Assembly (NCBI RefSeq): GCF_016924665.1
Contig: NZ_JAFFJT010000005.1
Coordinates: forward strand, 62,001-126,000
From: Nocardioides sp. SYSU D00038
GTDB taxonomy: Bacteria > Actinomycetota > Actinomycetes > Propionibacteriales > Nocardioidaceae
Length of the DNA: 64,000 nucleotides
Direction of reading: 5' to 3'
Shown here: positions 1-8,815 of the stretch, in pieces
Position numbering within the stretch: the first letter of the stretch is position 1
How the letters are laid out: every line of letters begins with the position of its first letter
Notes under the pieces: model-generated
Seen by the model: only the letters and a program-made list of their open reading frames with translations
Database searches by the model: none
Told to the model about the DNA's origin: nothing
Made by a program: the position numbers and the translations under genes

Positions 1-1151
1 TCGTTGATCAGCGGCGTGCCGGTGAGCGCCATCAGCAGCGGGCGGCCGGCCCGCCGGCGGATCCGCTCGGAGAGCTCCAGCGCGTGCCGGGAGCGCTGCG
101 AGGTCTTGTTCTTGATGAAGTGGGCCTCGTCGATGACCATGCCGCGGAAGCCGTGGTCGCCGAGCCAGCCGACGTGGCGGTCGAGCACCTCGTAGTTGAC
201 GACGACGATGTCGGCGAACCCGTCGACGGTGTGGCCGTCGCCGTGCACGACGGTCACCGACCGCTCCGGGGTCCACAGCCCGACCTCGCGGGCCCAGTTG
301 GTCTTGACGACGTTGGGCACCACGACCAGCAGCGGGTACGCCTGCGCCGCGCGGGCCGCGAGCAGCGACTGGGCGGTCTTGCCGAGGCCGGGCTCGTCGG
401 CGAGCAGGAAGGTGCGGTGGCCCTCGGCGGCGGCCGCGACCACGCGGGCCTGGTGGGGCATCAGCTCGCGGCCGTCGGGCAGCCGCAGGTCGGCCGGCTC
501 GGGGAGCGCCATCGAGGCGGACGCCCCGCCCTGCTCGAAGGCCCGGAACAGCGGGCCGATGAGCTCCCAGGTCGCGAGCCGGCGGGGGCCGGTCGGACGG
601 GCCGGGGCGTTGGAGAAGTCGGGCACCAGGAACGGGTTGGCGAGCTGGCGGGCCACCACCGACCGGGGCACCACGCGGCGCTCGGTCGGCGCCGCGGCGT
701 CGTCCGGCTCGGCGTCGGGGGTCGTCTCTCGCTCGGGCGCCTCGACCCCGGCCGCGGTCATGATCTCGTCCATGAGGTCGTGCACCTCGTCGGAGACCTG
801 GGCCTCCTCGGCCAGCAGGCCCAGCAGCGACACCTCGCGGGTCGCCGACTTGGCCAGGATGGTGGCGACGCCGTCGAGGCGCCGCAGCTGCCCGTCGCGC
901 TGCCCCTGCGTGGCCGTCTCGTCGGCCTTGACCCGGCTGCGCTCGTCGCGCACCAGCAGGGCCACGGCCTGGAACTTGGTGCGCACCGAGGGGGTCACCC
1001 GACCCCGCTCGACGGCCGACTCGACCTCCCGCACGGCCCGGGCGAGGTAGGGGATCAGCCCCTGCTCGTCGCGGTGGGTGGCGGGTCGGCGCTGCGGCCG
1101 GGTGGTGCCGCCGCGTCGGGTGTTCGCACTGCGCTGGCGCGATCGTGCCAA
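1..1151 (-). CDS. SNF2-family DEAD/DEAH-box helicase, N-terminal part (runs off the left edge)
   Basis: Read from the complement, an open frame starts at a TTG at 1151 (MARSRQRS...) behind a GGGGGAG ribosome site and stays open to the window edge, giving about 383 residues. After a basic, helical N-terminal region (about 1-230) come the Snf2 ATPase motifs: DEPGLGKTAQ (Walker A, motif I), a DEAH box (motif II) and LTGTPL (motif III). The C-terminal helicase lobe would lie outside the window. Snf2 proteins are dsDNA translocases that remodel protein-DNA complexes or act in repair; the specific role here is not evident. Nothing looks broken within the visible part. Confidence 0.85.
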   Translation of the reverse strand, partial: MARSRQRSANTRRGGTTRPQRRPATHRDEQGLIPYLARAVREVESAVERGRVTPSVRTKFQAVALLVRDERSRVKADETATQGQRDGQLRRLDGVATILAKSATREVSLLGLLAEEAQVSDEVHDLMDEIMTAAGVEAPERETTPDAEPDDAAAPTERRVVPRSVVARQLANPFLVPDFSNAPARPTGPRRLATWELIGPLFRAFEQGGASASMALPEPADLRLPDGRELMPHQARVVAAAAEGHRTFLLADEPGLGKTAQSLLAARAAQAYPLLVVVPNVVKTNWAREVGLWTPERSVTVVHGDGHTVDGFADIVVVNYEVLDRHVGWLGDHGFRGMVIDEAHFIKNKTSQRSRHALELSERIRRRAGRPLLMALTGTPLIN

Positions 1152-1614
1152 GGACTCCCCCTAGGAGTGGCTGCCGGTCACCGGGAGGTACGTCGGGCCC
1201 TCTCGCTGCGCGGCTGCGCTGGGTGGCCGCCGCGGGTTCGCGGAGACCGGTGTGCGCCTGGGCGGACGGTGCACCGCCGGCGACGCGTTTCACGCTGGTC
1301 GTGTGGCCGAGCGGTGGGGCGGTCTCGACGAGCACGTCCCCGCCATCGATCGGCTACGGCCATGCTACCCCACCCGGCGCCGACCACCGAGCGCGCGCCG
1401 TCCGCGTCGTCCCGGGGCGGGTGCCGGGTCGCACTCGTCAGGCGGTTCCTCGAGTTGTCGGCCCTTGCCATGCCCGACAACACGGGGAACCCCCGGTCGA
1501 CCGGGGAACCCACGCGCCGGCCGACCACCGCCGACCGGTCAGGAATCGAGAAGCCCACCCGAGCCCGGGGTCACTAGCGTCGAGACGACACCGACCAACC
1601 CCAGGAGGAACACC
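1152..1614. other. Intergenic region with a 16-bp perfect palindrome
   Basis: About 460 bp separate the divergent SNF2 and DUF1801 genes. Frames here have Arg/Pro-rich shadow composition and are not called. The one clear element is the perfect palindrome CCCCGGTCGACCGGGG at 1491-1506, set between two direct copies of CGGGGAAC. It could be an operator for either divergent gene. An AGGAGG ribosome site at 1603-1608 serves the gene at 1615. Confidence 0.4.
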
Positions 1615-2061
1615 ATGGCCACGACGTCCGACCGCACCCAGACCGGGTTCTCCGAGGCCGAGCGGGCCGCGATGAAGGAGCGCGCCGAGGAGCTGCGCGC
1701 GTCGGGTCGCGGCGGCAAGAAGAAGGCCAGCGACGCGGAGGCGATGCTCACGAAGATCGCCGAGATGCCCGACGGCGAGCGGGTGCTGGCCGAGCGGCTG
1801 CTCGCGATCGTGACCGAGGCGGCGCCCGACCTGCTGCCGAAGACCTGGTACGGCATGCCGGCGTGGGCCGAGGCCGACGGCAAGATCGTCTGCTTCTTCC
1901 AGGGCGCCAGCAAGTTCGAGGCGCGCTACTCGACGTTCGGCTTCAACGACCCGGCGAACCTCGACGACGGCACCGTCTGGCCGACGTCGTTCGCCGTCAC
2001 CGACCTCACCGACGCAGACGTCGCGTTCTTCACCGAGCTGGTCCGGCGCGCGGTCGCCTGA
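1615..2061 (+). CDS. DUF1801 (YdhG-like) family protein
   Basis: 148-residue soluble protein. The start is fixed by AGGAGG six bases upstream of ATG 1615, although the frame stays open further upstream. The N-terminal 45 residues are charged and helical (Lys/Glu/Arg). Residues 50-148 carry the DUF1801 fold signature: a WYGMPAW stretch, KIVCFFQ and an ARYSTFGF beta segment. This family includes the iron-chaperone-like YdhG/Fra proteins, but biochemical function is poorly known, so only family membership is claimed. It stands alone, 27 bp upstream of the DJ-1 gene, and could be co-transcribed with it. Confidence 0.7.
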   Translation: MATTSDRTQTGFSEAERAAMKERAEELRASGRGGKKKASDAEAMLTKIAEMPDGERVLAERLLAIVTEAAPDLLPKTWYGMPAWAEADGKIVCFFQGASKFEARYSTFGFNDPANLDDGTVWPTSFAVTDLTDADVAFFTELVRRAVA

Positions 2062-2088
2062 CCGGCCGGGCGGGGGCAGGATGGCGGC

Positions 2089-2763
2089 ATGACCCTCTCC
2101 GTCGCCGTCGTCCTCCACCAGGGCATCACCACCCTCGACGCCGTGGGGCCCGCCGAGGTGCTGCGCTTCGTGCCGGGGGCCGAGCTCATCCTGGTCGCGC
2201 CGGAGGCCGGGCCGGTGGCCACCGACAACCCCGCCGTGGTGCTCACCGCGACCGCCTCGCTGACCGAGGTCACCAACCCCGACGTGGTGGTCGTCCCCGG
2301 CGGGCCCGGCACCCGCGGCGCCCTCGACGGCCCGGTCGTGCCCTGGCTGGCCGACGTGCACCCGCGCACGACCTGGACCACCTCGGTGTGCTCCGGCTCG
2401 CTGCTCCTCGCGGCCGCCGGGGTGCTGGGAGACGGCCCGGCCACCTCCCACTTCGCGGTCGCGGACTTCCTGCCGATGCTCGGCGTCGCGTTCAGCGACG
2501 AGCGGGTCGTGGTCGACCGGGAGCGCCACGTCGTGACCGCCGGCGGCGTCTCCAGCGGCATCGACATGGCGCTCACGCTGGTCGGCGAGCTGTGCGACCC
2601 GCTGACCGCGCAGGCGATCCAGCTGATCATCGAGTACGACCCGCACCCGCCCCACGACACCGGCTCCCTGGCCGGCGCCTCGCCCGAGGTGGTGCGCCGG
2701 GCGATCGAGCTGGGCGTGCCGCACGGCGCGATCCCCGAGGAGTGGGCGGCCGCCCACGGCTGA
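2089..2763 (+). CDS. DJ-1/PfpI (ThiJ) family protein
   Basis: 224 residues, one DJ-1/PfpI domain with a Rossmann-like alpha/beta fold. The nucleophile-elbow cysteine is visible in TSVCSGSLLLAAAGVL (about residue 104), and a glutamate lies early in the GPAEVLRF segment, as expected for the superfamily. The layout resembles the isonitrile hydratase/AraC-amidase-like branch (SHFAVADFLP and SSGIDMAL segments) more than the protease branch. No helix-turn-helix follows, so it is a stand-alone enzyme of unknown substrate. It ends 69 bp before the convergent rhamnosidase and shares a hairpin terminator with it. Confidence 0.8.
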   Translation: MTLSVAVVLHQGITTLDAVGPAEVLRFVPGAELILVAPEAGPVATDNPAVVLTATASLTEVTNPDVVVVPGGPGTRGALDGPVVPWLADVHPRTTWTTSVCSGSLLLAAAGVLGDGPATSHFAVADFLPMLGVAFSDERVVVDRERHVVTAGGVSSGIDMALTLVGELCDPLTAQAIQLIIEYDPHPPHDTGSLAGASPEVVRRAIELGVPHGAIPEEWAAAHG

Positions 2764-2777
2764 GCCGGACCCGACGA

Positions 2778-2817
2778 GGCCGGGCCCGCCGCCCCGGGGG
2801 ACGACGAGGGCCCGGCC
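2778..2817. terminator. Bidirectional hairpin terminator between convergent genes
   Basis: Perfect 10-bp inverted repeat GGCCGGGCCC (2778-2787) / GGGCCCGGCC (2808-2817) with a 20-nt loop. It lies in the 69-bp gap between the stop codons of the convergent DJ-1 gene and the rhamnosidase. There is no marked T-run, as is common for GC-rich actinobacterial terminators. Confidence 0.6.
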
Positions 2818-2832
2818 CACCGATCACGTGCC

Positions 2833-5800
2833 TCAGGTGCCGCGCACCGTCCGTGCCGGCGCGGCGGAGGCCGCCGTGGTCGCGCTGCCGAGGTAGCGGA
2901 CCTCGACCTTGTGCTTGCCCCTGCGGATCTTCACCTTGGCCGAGGCCTTGCCGTTCCTCAGGTCGCGGGTGGCGACGACCTTGCCGTCGACGACCACCTG
3001 CACCCGGCCGGTCACGGTCACGCCGGGCGCGGCCACGGTCGCGGTGACCGTCACCTTCTTGCCCGCCTTGACCTTGGTCCTGCTCACCTTCGACCTGGTG
3101 GTCGAGGCGACCTTGGCCACCGCGGCCGTGGCCGCGGAGGTCGCGGTGCCGGGCGCCAGCCCGTCCTTGGTGGCGGTGACCCGCACCGAGAGCCGGGTGC
3201 CGGCGTCGGCGGCGACGACCCGGTAGGTCTCCCCGGTGGCGCCGGCGATGGCGGCGCCGTCGCGCAGCCACTGCCGGGTGAGGGTCAGCCCCTTGGTGTT
3301 CCACGACCCGAGGGTCGAGGTGAGGGTGGCGCCGATCTTCGGCGTCCCGGTGACCGTGGGTGGCACCAGGGCCGAAACCGTCTCGACGTCGCTGAGCGTC
3401 ACCGAGGTCTGCTGGACCTGCTCGGGGTTGCCGGCGACGTCGGTCGAGGTGAACTCGACGACGTGGACGCCGTAGCCCTCGACCGCGACCGGCTGGGCGC
3501 CCGCCTGCTGCCAGTCGCCGCCGTCGACCCGGTACGACGTCGCGGCGACCCCGCTCAGCGCGTCGGTGGCGGTGAACGCCAGCGTCGCCCGGTCGGAGGC
3601 GTCGACGCCGGAGCCCTGGGCGACCTGCACGCTCGTCACCGGGGCGACCGAGTCGATCCAGACCGGGATGGTCCGAGCCGCCGAGGTGTTGCCGGCGGCG
3701 TCGCGGGCCCGGTAGGAGAGCTCGTGCCTGCCCTCGCCCGAGATCGTGACCGGGCCGGTGTAGGCCTCCCAGCCGGACGAGCGCCCGGTCTGCACGACCG
3801 GCGCGGGGTCGCGGTTGTCGACCGCGCCGACGGACACCTCGGCGGCGGAGCGGTACCACCCGTTGTCACCGGCCTTCCCGGCGGTGACGGCGGCCGACAC
3901 GTCCGGCGCGACCTCGTCGCCCGGGACGGGCAGCACCCAGGTGTCGGCGAGCGACGGGTCGTGGAACCCGGCCGCGTCGGCCGGGAACTCGAACCGGACC
4001 CGGGCCTCGCCGTCGGCCGTGCCGGCCAGCGCCGCGCCGCCGACCAGCACGTCGTGGACCTTGGTGCCGTCACCGGTCTCGGTGCGCGGCACCAGCTGGG
4101 TCTTGACCAGCACGCCGTCGACGCTCACGTGGTACTTCTTCGTCGTCGGGCCGTTGAACGTCTCGATGCTGCGCAGCACGAACGGTGCGCCGGCGGGCAC
4201 GTCGAGCAGCACCGAGTACCACGAGCCCGGGACGCCGGCGTTGGCGTAGCGGCGGGTGTAGCCGGCCTCGGAGCTCGTCCCGCTGCTCGGCGAGGCCTGC
4301 AGCTGGTGGGCGCCCTCGGACGTGCCGTTGCCGAAGTCGACGTGGTCGACCACCTCGCCCGTCGGGGGCACGACCACCGGCAGCACCGGGGCCACGTCCT
4401 TGGTGGCCAGCGCGACGCCGGCCCGCTGCACCGTGACGGTGGCCGGCACCGCGCCGCCGACCCGGTCGATCGGGACGGTCACGGGCACGGTGGCGGTCAC
4501 GGTGCCGCCGGCGGGCACGACCACCTCGTCGGACGGTGCGGAGCGCCAGCCGGCGGGCAGCGTGGCCACGACCTGGGCGCGCACCGCGCCCGTGCCGGTG
4601 TTGGTCACCGGCACCGAAAGGGTGGCGCGCTCGACCGGGTCGCCGGCACCGGGCGCGACGGTGACGTCGCCGACGGTCAGCCCGGAGGTGACGGTGGCCC
4701 AGCCCGAGGCGGTGTCGGTGAGCACGTGCTGCTCCCCGTCGACCGTGACCGACAGGCTCAGCACCGCGTCGTACGACGCCGGGTCGGCGTCGGCGGGCGC
4801 GGTCAGCGTGACCGGCAGCTGGGCCGAGGCGCCGGCGGCCACCTCGGCGGGGGCCACCTCGCCCGGAGTCCAACCGTCGACGGTGACGCTGCCACCGGTG
4901 ACGCCGATCGGGGCGCTGCCGGCGTTGGTCACCTGGACCGTGCCGACGACCGGGGCGCCGGGGAGCACCGCCCCCGCCACCGGCGGGAGCGAGACGGTGA
5001 GGCCGAGGGCTCCGGCGACCGCGCGGGTCAGGGCCGTCTCGAGCGCGGCGAGGCGGCCGTCGAGCGCGCCCCGCACCGGGGCGTCGACCGACGAGCCGGC
5101 CAGCCAGGCGCGCAGGTCCTGCACCTGCTCCAGCGCCGAGCGGAGGCCGGCGGTGACCGCGGCGTCGTCGCCGTCGAGCTGGGCGAGCAGGGCCGCCGAC
5201 ACGCCGTCGCGGGTGCCCTCGAGCCGGGTGTCGACCTCGGCGGCGTCGCCGTCGGCGAGGTCGCCGGCCTCGGCCAGGACGGCCGCCTGGTCGCGGATCT
5301 CCTGCACCTGGCCGAGCAGGTCGCCGAGCGCCCCGAGGTCGGGGGCCACCGCGAAGTCGTAGCTGCCCGAGCCCACGGTGACGACGACCTCGCCGTCGCC
5401 GGCCGACACGTCGAGCACGCCGTCGACGTCGTGGAGGAGGGCACCGCCCTCGGTGACCGACCACTCGTTGGCGGCCGGGAGCACGATCTCGGCGGTGGTG
5501 TTGACCGGCACCTCGACCGCGAGGGTGAGGTCGTCACCCGTGAGCTGCCAGTCGGTCGCGATCCGGCCGTAGACCGAGTCGTAGGTGCCGGCGCCGCGGG
5601 TCACGCCGCCACCGGGCACCGGGGCGACCCGGATCTTCTTGTAGCCGGGGTCGAGCGGGGCGATCGCGCCGATGTTGCGGTACATCCAGTCGCCGACGGC
5701 GCCGTAGGAGTAGTGGTTGAACGAGTTCATGCTGACGTCGCCGAAGGTGCCGTCGGGCATGATCGAGTTCCAGCGCTCCCACATCGTGGTGGCGCCGTTC

Positions 5801-8610
5801 TCGACCTCGTAGCCCCACGACGGGTACTCCTTGCGGACCAGCAGCATCCACGCGAGGTCCTCGCGGCCGATGGTGCTGAGCGCGGGCAGCAGCCACGGCG
5901 TGCCGAGGAAGCCGGTGGTGAGGTGGTTGCCGCTGGCCGCCAGCTTGGCGACGAACCGGGCGCCGACCTTGGCCACCATCTCCTCGGGCACCAGGCCCAT
6001 GCCGAGGGCGACGGCGTAGCCGGCCTGGCTGTTGCCCTGCACGGTGCCGTCGGCGGCGATGTACGCCGCCGCGAACGCCGCGCGGACCTGCTCGGCCAGC
6101 CCGGCCAGCTCGGCGGCGTAGGCGTCCTGCCCGAGGGCGGCGGCCATCTCCGACATCAGCTGCGTGGTCAGGGCGTACGACGCGGTGCCGAGCACCGGGC
6201 CCGGGGTGGGGTCGTCGAGGTTGAGCCAGTCGCCCCAGGTGTTGCGGCCCTGCTCGAGCAGGTCCGCACCGGCGCTGCTGCGCAGCAGGTCGTGGAACTT
6301 CTTCATGTCCGCCCAGTAGAGGCGGGCGGTGCTGATGTCGCCGTAGCTCTTCCAGTGGGCGTAGGGCACGGTGATGCCGGCGTCGGACCAGCCGGTGCCG
6401 GTGCCGGCCTTGAAGTTCGGCGGGGTGGGCGCGACGCCCTGGTAGTCGCCGTTGGCGTTCTGGGTGTCGCGCATGTCCATCATCCACTTGGACAGGAACG
6501 CGCGGGTGTCGGTGAGGTAGCTCGCGGTCGGGACGAAGACGTTGATGTCACCGGACCAGCCGAGCCGCTCGTCGCGGGCCGGGGTGTCGGTCGGCACCGA
6601 CAGGAAGTTGCCGCGCTGGCCCCAGCTGATGTTGCTGAGCAGCTGGTTGAGCATCGGGTCGGAGGTCTCGAGCGTGCCGGTGTCGCGCAGGTCGGAGCCC
6701 CACACCACGCCGGTGACGTCGGCCGCGGTCGGCGGGGTGGAGGCGCCGACGATCTCGACGTAGCGGAAGCCGTGCTGGGTGAAGCGCGGCTCGTAGGTCA
6801 CGGTGCCGGTCGAGGCGAACGTGTAGCGGTCGGTCACCTTCGCCGAGCGCAGGTTGGCGGTGTAGAGCGTGCCGTCGGGGTTGAGCTCCTCGCCGTAGCG
6901 GATGGTGACGGTCTGGCCGGCCTGGCCGGTGAGCACCATCCGGGCGACGCCGACCATGTTCTGGCCGAGGTCGTAGGTCCACCGGCCGGGTGCCGGCTCG
7001 GTGCGCTCGACGGTGGCGAGCTCCTGGGTGGTGCGCACCGGCTCGTCGGGCTGCGGCACGACCTGCGCGGTCGGAGCCGTGCGGGTGATCGCGTCGCCCC
7101 AGCCGCTGTCGTCGTACCCGGGCTGGTTCCAGCCGCTGCGAGCCAGTCGGGCGTCGTAGGACTCGCCGTCGATGAGGTCGGCCAGCGTGTAGGGGCCGGG
7201 CGCGGCGTTCCAGGTGGCGTCGTCGGTGTCGACCCACTGCGAGGTGCCGTCGGAGTAGTCGATGCGCAGCCGAGCCACCAGCGAGGTCTCGGTGCCGTAG
7301 TTGCCGGTGCCGAGGTGGGCGACCCGGCCGGCCCACCAGCCGCTGCCGAGCTCGGCGCCGAAGGCGTTCTCGCCGGCCTCGACGAGGTCGGTCACGTCGT
7401 AGGTCTGGTGCTGGAAGCGGTCGAGGTAGTCGGTCCAGCCGGGTGCGAGGTGCTGGTCGCCGACCTTCTCGCCGTTGAGGGAGAGCTCGTAGATGCCGCG
7501 CGCGGTCGCGTAGACCCGGGCGCGGGTCACGGTCTTGCCGGCGGCGGTGTCGAAGTCGGTGCGCAGCACCGGCAGGTTGCCGTCGGGCGAGCGCCAGATG
7601 ATCTCCTGCTCCCCCTTGACCTCCAGGCCGCCCTCGACGAGCGTGCCGCCGCTGAACGGGTTGGTGCCGTCGGAGAAGTCGGTGTCGAGCAGCACGTCGC
7701 CGTTCTCGGCGACCACCTCGACCCGGTGGACCGTCGAGGCCTCCACGCCCTCGGTGGCGTTGACCGAGCGGAAGCCGACGTAGCCCTTGGTCAGCGAGGC
7801 GTCGGTGCGGGTGTCGATCGTGGTGCCGTCGAGCTTGGTGGTGATCGTGGTGCCGTCGAAGGTGACCGCCAGCGTGTGCCGGCCGGTCTTCAGCTGCTGG
7901 AGGCTGATGAACGACGAGATGTCCTTGTTGGCCAGCAGCGCGAAGGCGCCGTTGACCTTGCGGTGCGGGCGCAGCCGCGGGACGCCGTCGGCGACGCTGA
8001 GCTGCCACATGTAGGCGTTGCTGGTGTTGGTGGCACGCAGGTAGGGGCCGAAGACCAGGTTGTCCATGGTGAAGTCGAACTCGGCCGTGTAGTCGGTCCA
8101 GCGGTTGAGCTCGTTGCCGGGGGCAGCGCCCACCCACTCCGCGCTCCCCCAGTCGGCGGTCGAGAGCAGGCCGGTCTCGAACGACGCCGGCTCGCTCCAG
8201 GCGCTGGCCTGGTCGGCGCCGTCCCAGGTGCGCACCTGCCAGGCGTAGCGCTCCTGCGAGTCCAGGTCGGGGCCGCCGTAGACGACGTCGACCTGGCGGT
8301 CGGAGGCGACCTTGCCGGAGTCCCAGACGTCGGCGTCGCCGAGCGCGTCCTCGCTCGAGGCGACGCGCACCTGGTAGGCGGTCTGCACCACGCCGCGACC
8401 CGTCGAGGTCGCGTGCCAGCTCAGGCTCGGGTCGGCGCCCGGGATGCCGAGGGGGTCGGTGCGCCCGTTGGTCAGCAGCCCGGTCACCGTGACGGGGGCC
8501 GGCTCGGCGGCCCCGGCAGGTGCGGCCAGCGCCAGCGGCGCGACGGTGAGGGCGAGGGCGGCCGTGAGGGCGGCGCTGCCCAGGCGGGTGGCGCGCGATC
8601 GGGAAGACAT
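2833..8610 (-). CDS. Secreted GH78 alpha-L-rhamnosidase with long multidomain C-terminus
   Basis: 1925 residues, about twice the size of a minimal GH78 enzyme. Order: Sec signal peptide (1-35, ending AGA-AEP); Fn3-like N-terminal domain (38-150); an inserted LamG/DUF1080-like beta-sandwich (about 160-340); rhamnosidase N domain (345-520); concanavalin-like domain (540-640); (alpha/alpha)6 catalytic domain (650-990) with DTPARDERLGWSGD near 680 supplying the family's acidic residues and WERWNSI near 945; C-terminal beta domain (995-1095). Then come a helical FIVAR-like segment (1110-1200), NEW3-like sandwiches (1205-1400), a DUF6805-like domain (1410-1545) and Ig/OmpL47-like repeats ending in a Lys-rich Ig domain. 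No LPXTG anchor is present. It releases terminal L-rhamnose from polysaccharides or glycosides outside the cell. ATG 8610 is used, with AGGA just upstream and a LacI-type dyad further up. Confidence 0.9.
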   Translation of the reverse strand: MSSRSRATRLGSAALTAALALTVAPLALAAPAGAAEPAPVTVTGLLTNGRTDPLGIPGADPSLSWHATSTGRGVVQTAYQVRVASSEDALGDADVWDSGKVASDRQVDVVYGGPDLDSQERYAWQVRTWDGADQASAWSEPASFETGLLSTADWGSAEWVGAAPGNELNRWTDYTAEFDFTMDNLVFGPYLRATNTSNAYMWQLSVADGVPRLRPHRKVNGAFALLANKDISSFISLQQLKTGRHTLAVTFDGTTITTKLDGTTIDTRTDASLTKGYVGFRSVNATEGVEASTVHRVEVVAENGDVLLDTDFSDGTNPFSGGTLVEGGLEVKGEQEIIWRSPDGNLPVLRTDFDTAAGKTVTRARVYATARGIYELSLNGEKVGDQHLAPGWTDYLDRFQHQTYDVTDLVEAGENAFGAELGSGWWAGRVAHLGTGNYGTETSLVARLRIDYSDGTSQWVDTDDATWNAAPGPYTLADLIDGESYDARLARSGWNQPGYDDSGWGDAITRTAPTAQVVPQPDEPVRTTQELATVERTEPAPGRWTYDLGQNMVGVARMVLTGQAGQTVTIRYGEELNPDGTLYTANLRSAKVTDRYTFASTGTVTYEPRFTQHGFRYVEIVGASTPPTAADVTGVVWGSDLRDTGTLETSDPMLNQLLSNISWGQRGNFLSVPTDTPARDERLGWSGDINVFVPTASYLTDTRAFLSKWMMDMRDTQNANGDYQGVAPTPPNFKAGTGTGWSDAGITVPYAHWKSYGDISTARLYWADMKKFHDLLRSSAGADLLEQGRNTWGDWLNLDDPTPGPVLGTASYALTTQLMSEMAAALGQDAYAAELAGLAEQVRAAFAAAYIAADGTVQGNSQAGYAVALGMGLVPEEMVAKVGARFVAKLAASGNHLTTGFLGTPWLLPALSTIGREDLAWMLLVRKEYPSWGYEVENGATTMWERWNSIMPDGTFGDVSMNSFNHYSYGAVGDWMYRNIGAIAPLDPGYKKIRVAPVPGGGVTRGAGTYDSVYGRIATDWQLTGDDLTLAVEVPVNTTAEIVLPAANEWSVTEGGALLHDVDGVLDVSAGDGEVVVTVGSGSYDFAVAPDLGALGDLLGQVQEIRDQAAVLAEAGDLADGDAAEVDTRLEGTRDGVSAALLAQLDGDDAAVTAGLRSALEQVQDLRAWLAGSSVDAPVRGALDGRLAALETALTRAVAGALGLTVSLPPVAGAVLPGAPVVGTVQVTNAGSAPIGVTGGSVTVDGWTPGEVAPAEVAAGASAQLPVTLTAPADADPASYDAVLSLSVTVDGEQHVLTDTASGWATVTSGLTVGDVTVAPGAGDPVERATLSVPVTNTGTGAVRAQVVATLPAGWRSAPSDEVVVPAGGTVTATVPVTVPIDRVGGAVPATVTVQRAGVALATKDVAPVLPVVVPPTGEVVDHVDFGNGTSEGAHQLQASPSSGTSSEAGYTRRYANAGVPGSWYSVLLDVPAGAPFVLRSIETFNGPTTKKYHVSVDGVLVKTQLVPRTETGDGTKVHDVLVGGAALAGTADGEARVRFEFPADAAGFHDPSLADTWVLPVPGDEVAPDVSAAVTAGKAGDNGWYRSAAEVSVGAVDNRDPAPVVQTGRSSGWEAYTGPVTISGEGRHELSYRARDAAGNTSAARTIPVWIDSVAPVTSVQVAQGSGVDASDRATLAFTATDALSGVAATSYRVDGGDWQQAGAQPVAVEGYGVHVVEFTSTDVAGNPEQVQQTSVTLSDVETVSALVPPTVTGTPKIGATLTSTLGSWNTKGLTLTRQWLRDGAAIAGATGETYRVVAADAGTRLSVRVTATKDGLAPGTATSAATAAVAKVASTTRSKVSRTKVKAGKKVTVTATVAAPGVTVTGRVQVVVDGKVVATRDLRNGKASAKVKIRRGKHKVEVRYLGSATTAASAAPARTVRGT

Positions 8611-8633
8611 GGAGGTCCTTGCTCGGTCGTCGA

Positions 8634-8647
8634 TTGAAACGTTGCAA
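8634..8647 (-). promoter_or_regulatory. LacI-family-type operator upstream of the rhamnosidase
   Basis: TTGAAACGTTGCAA is a 14-bp dyad centred on CG with one mismatch between halves (TTGAAAC / TTGCAAC read inward). This is the usual form of LacI-family sites. It lies 24-37 bp upstream of the rhamnosidase ATG, where a bound repressor would block initiation. No LacI gene is present in the window, so the regulator must be elsewhere. Confidence 0.6.
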
Positions 8648-8754
8648 ACGACAACCTAAGCAGCCGTGACCGCCGTCACAAGGGCCGGACGGGCCCGGTC
8701 GTGGCCGGATCCGGTCACGCGGCCGCCGGACGGAGCCGGGCGGGGCCGGAAAAG

Positions 8755-8809
8755 GCTGACGGGCCCGGTGGCCTCCCCCATCACCTGAGGAGTCACCGGG
8801 CCCGTCAGC
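8755..8809 (-). terminator. Rho-independent terminator of the large PA14/DUF1080 gene
   Basis: Perfect 16-bp inverted repeat GCTGACGGGCCCGGTG (8755-8770) / CACCGGGCCCGTCAGC (8794-8809) with a 23-nt loop that can itself pair (CCTC/GAGG). It begins 7 bp after the stop codon at 8816. Reading leftward, the stem is followed by CCTTTTCC, a short T-run in the right orientation for the minus-strand gene. Confidence 0.8.
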
Positions 8810-8815
8810 GTTCGG

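Noticed and set aside
1178..1558. 126-codon minus-strand frame in the SNF2/DUF1801 gap
   Set aside because: Arg/Asp/Pro-rich without a ribosome site, consistent with random open frame in GC-rich DNA.
2911..8637. A 1908-codon open frame on the plus strand
   Set aside because: It is the exact antisense of the GH78 gene with no ribosome site. Its His/Arg/Gly/Val-rich composition is the usual shadow of GC-rich coding DNA.
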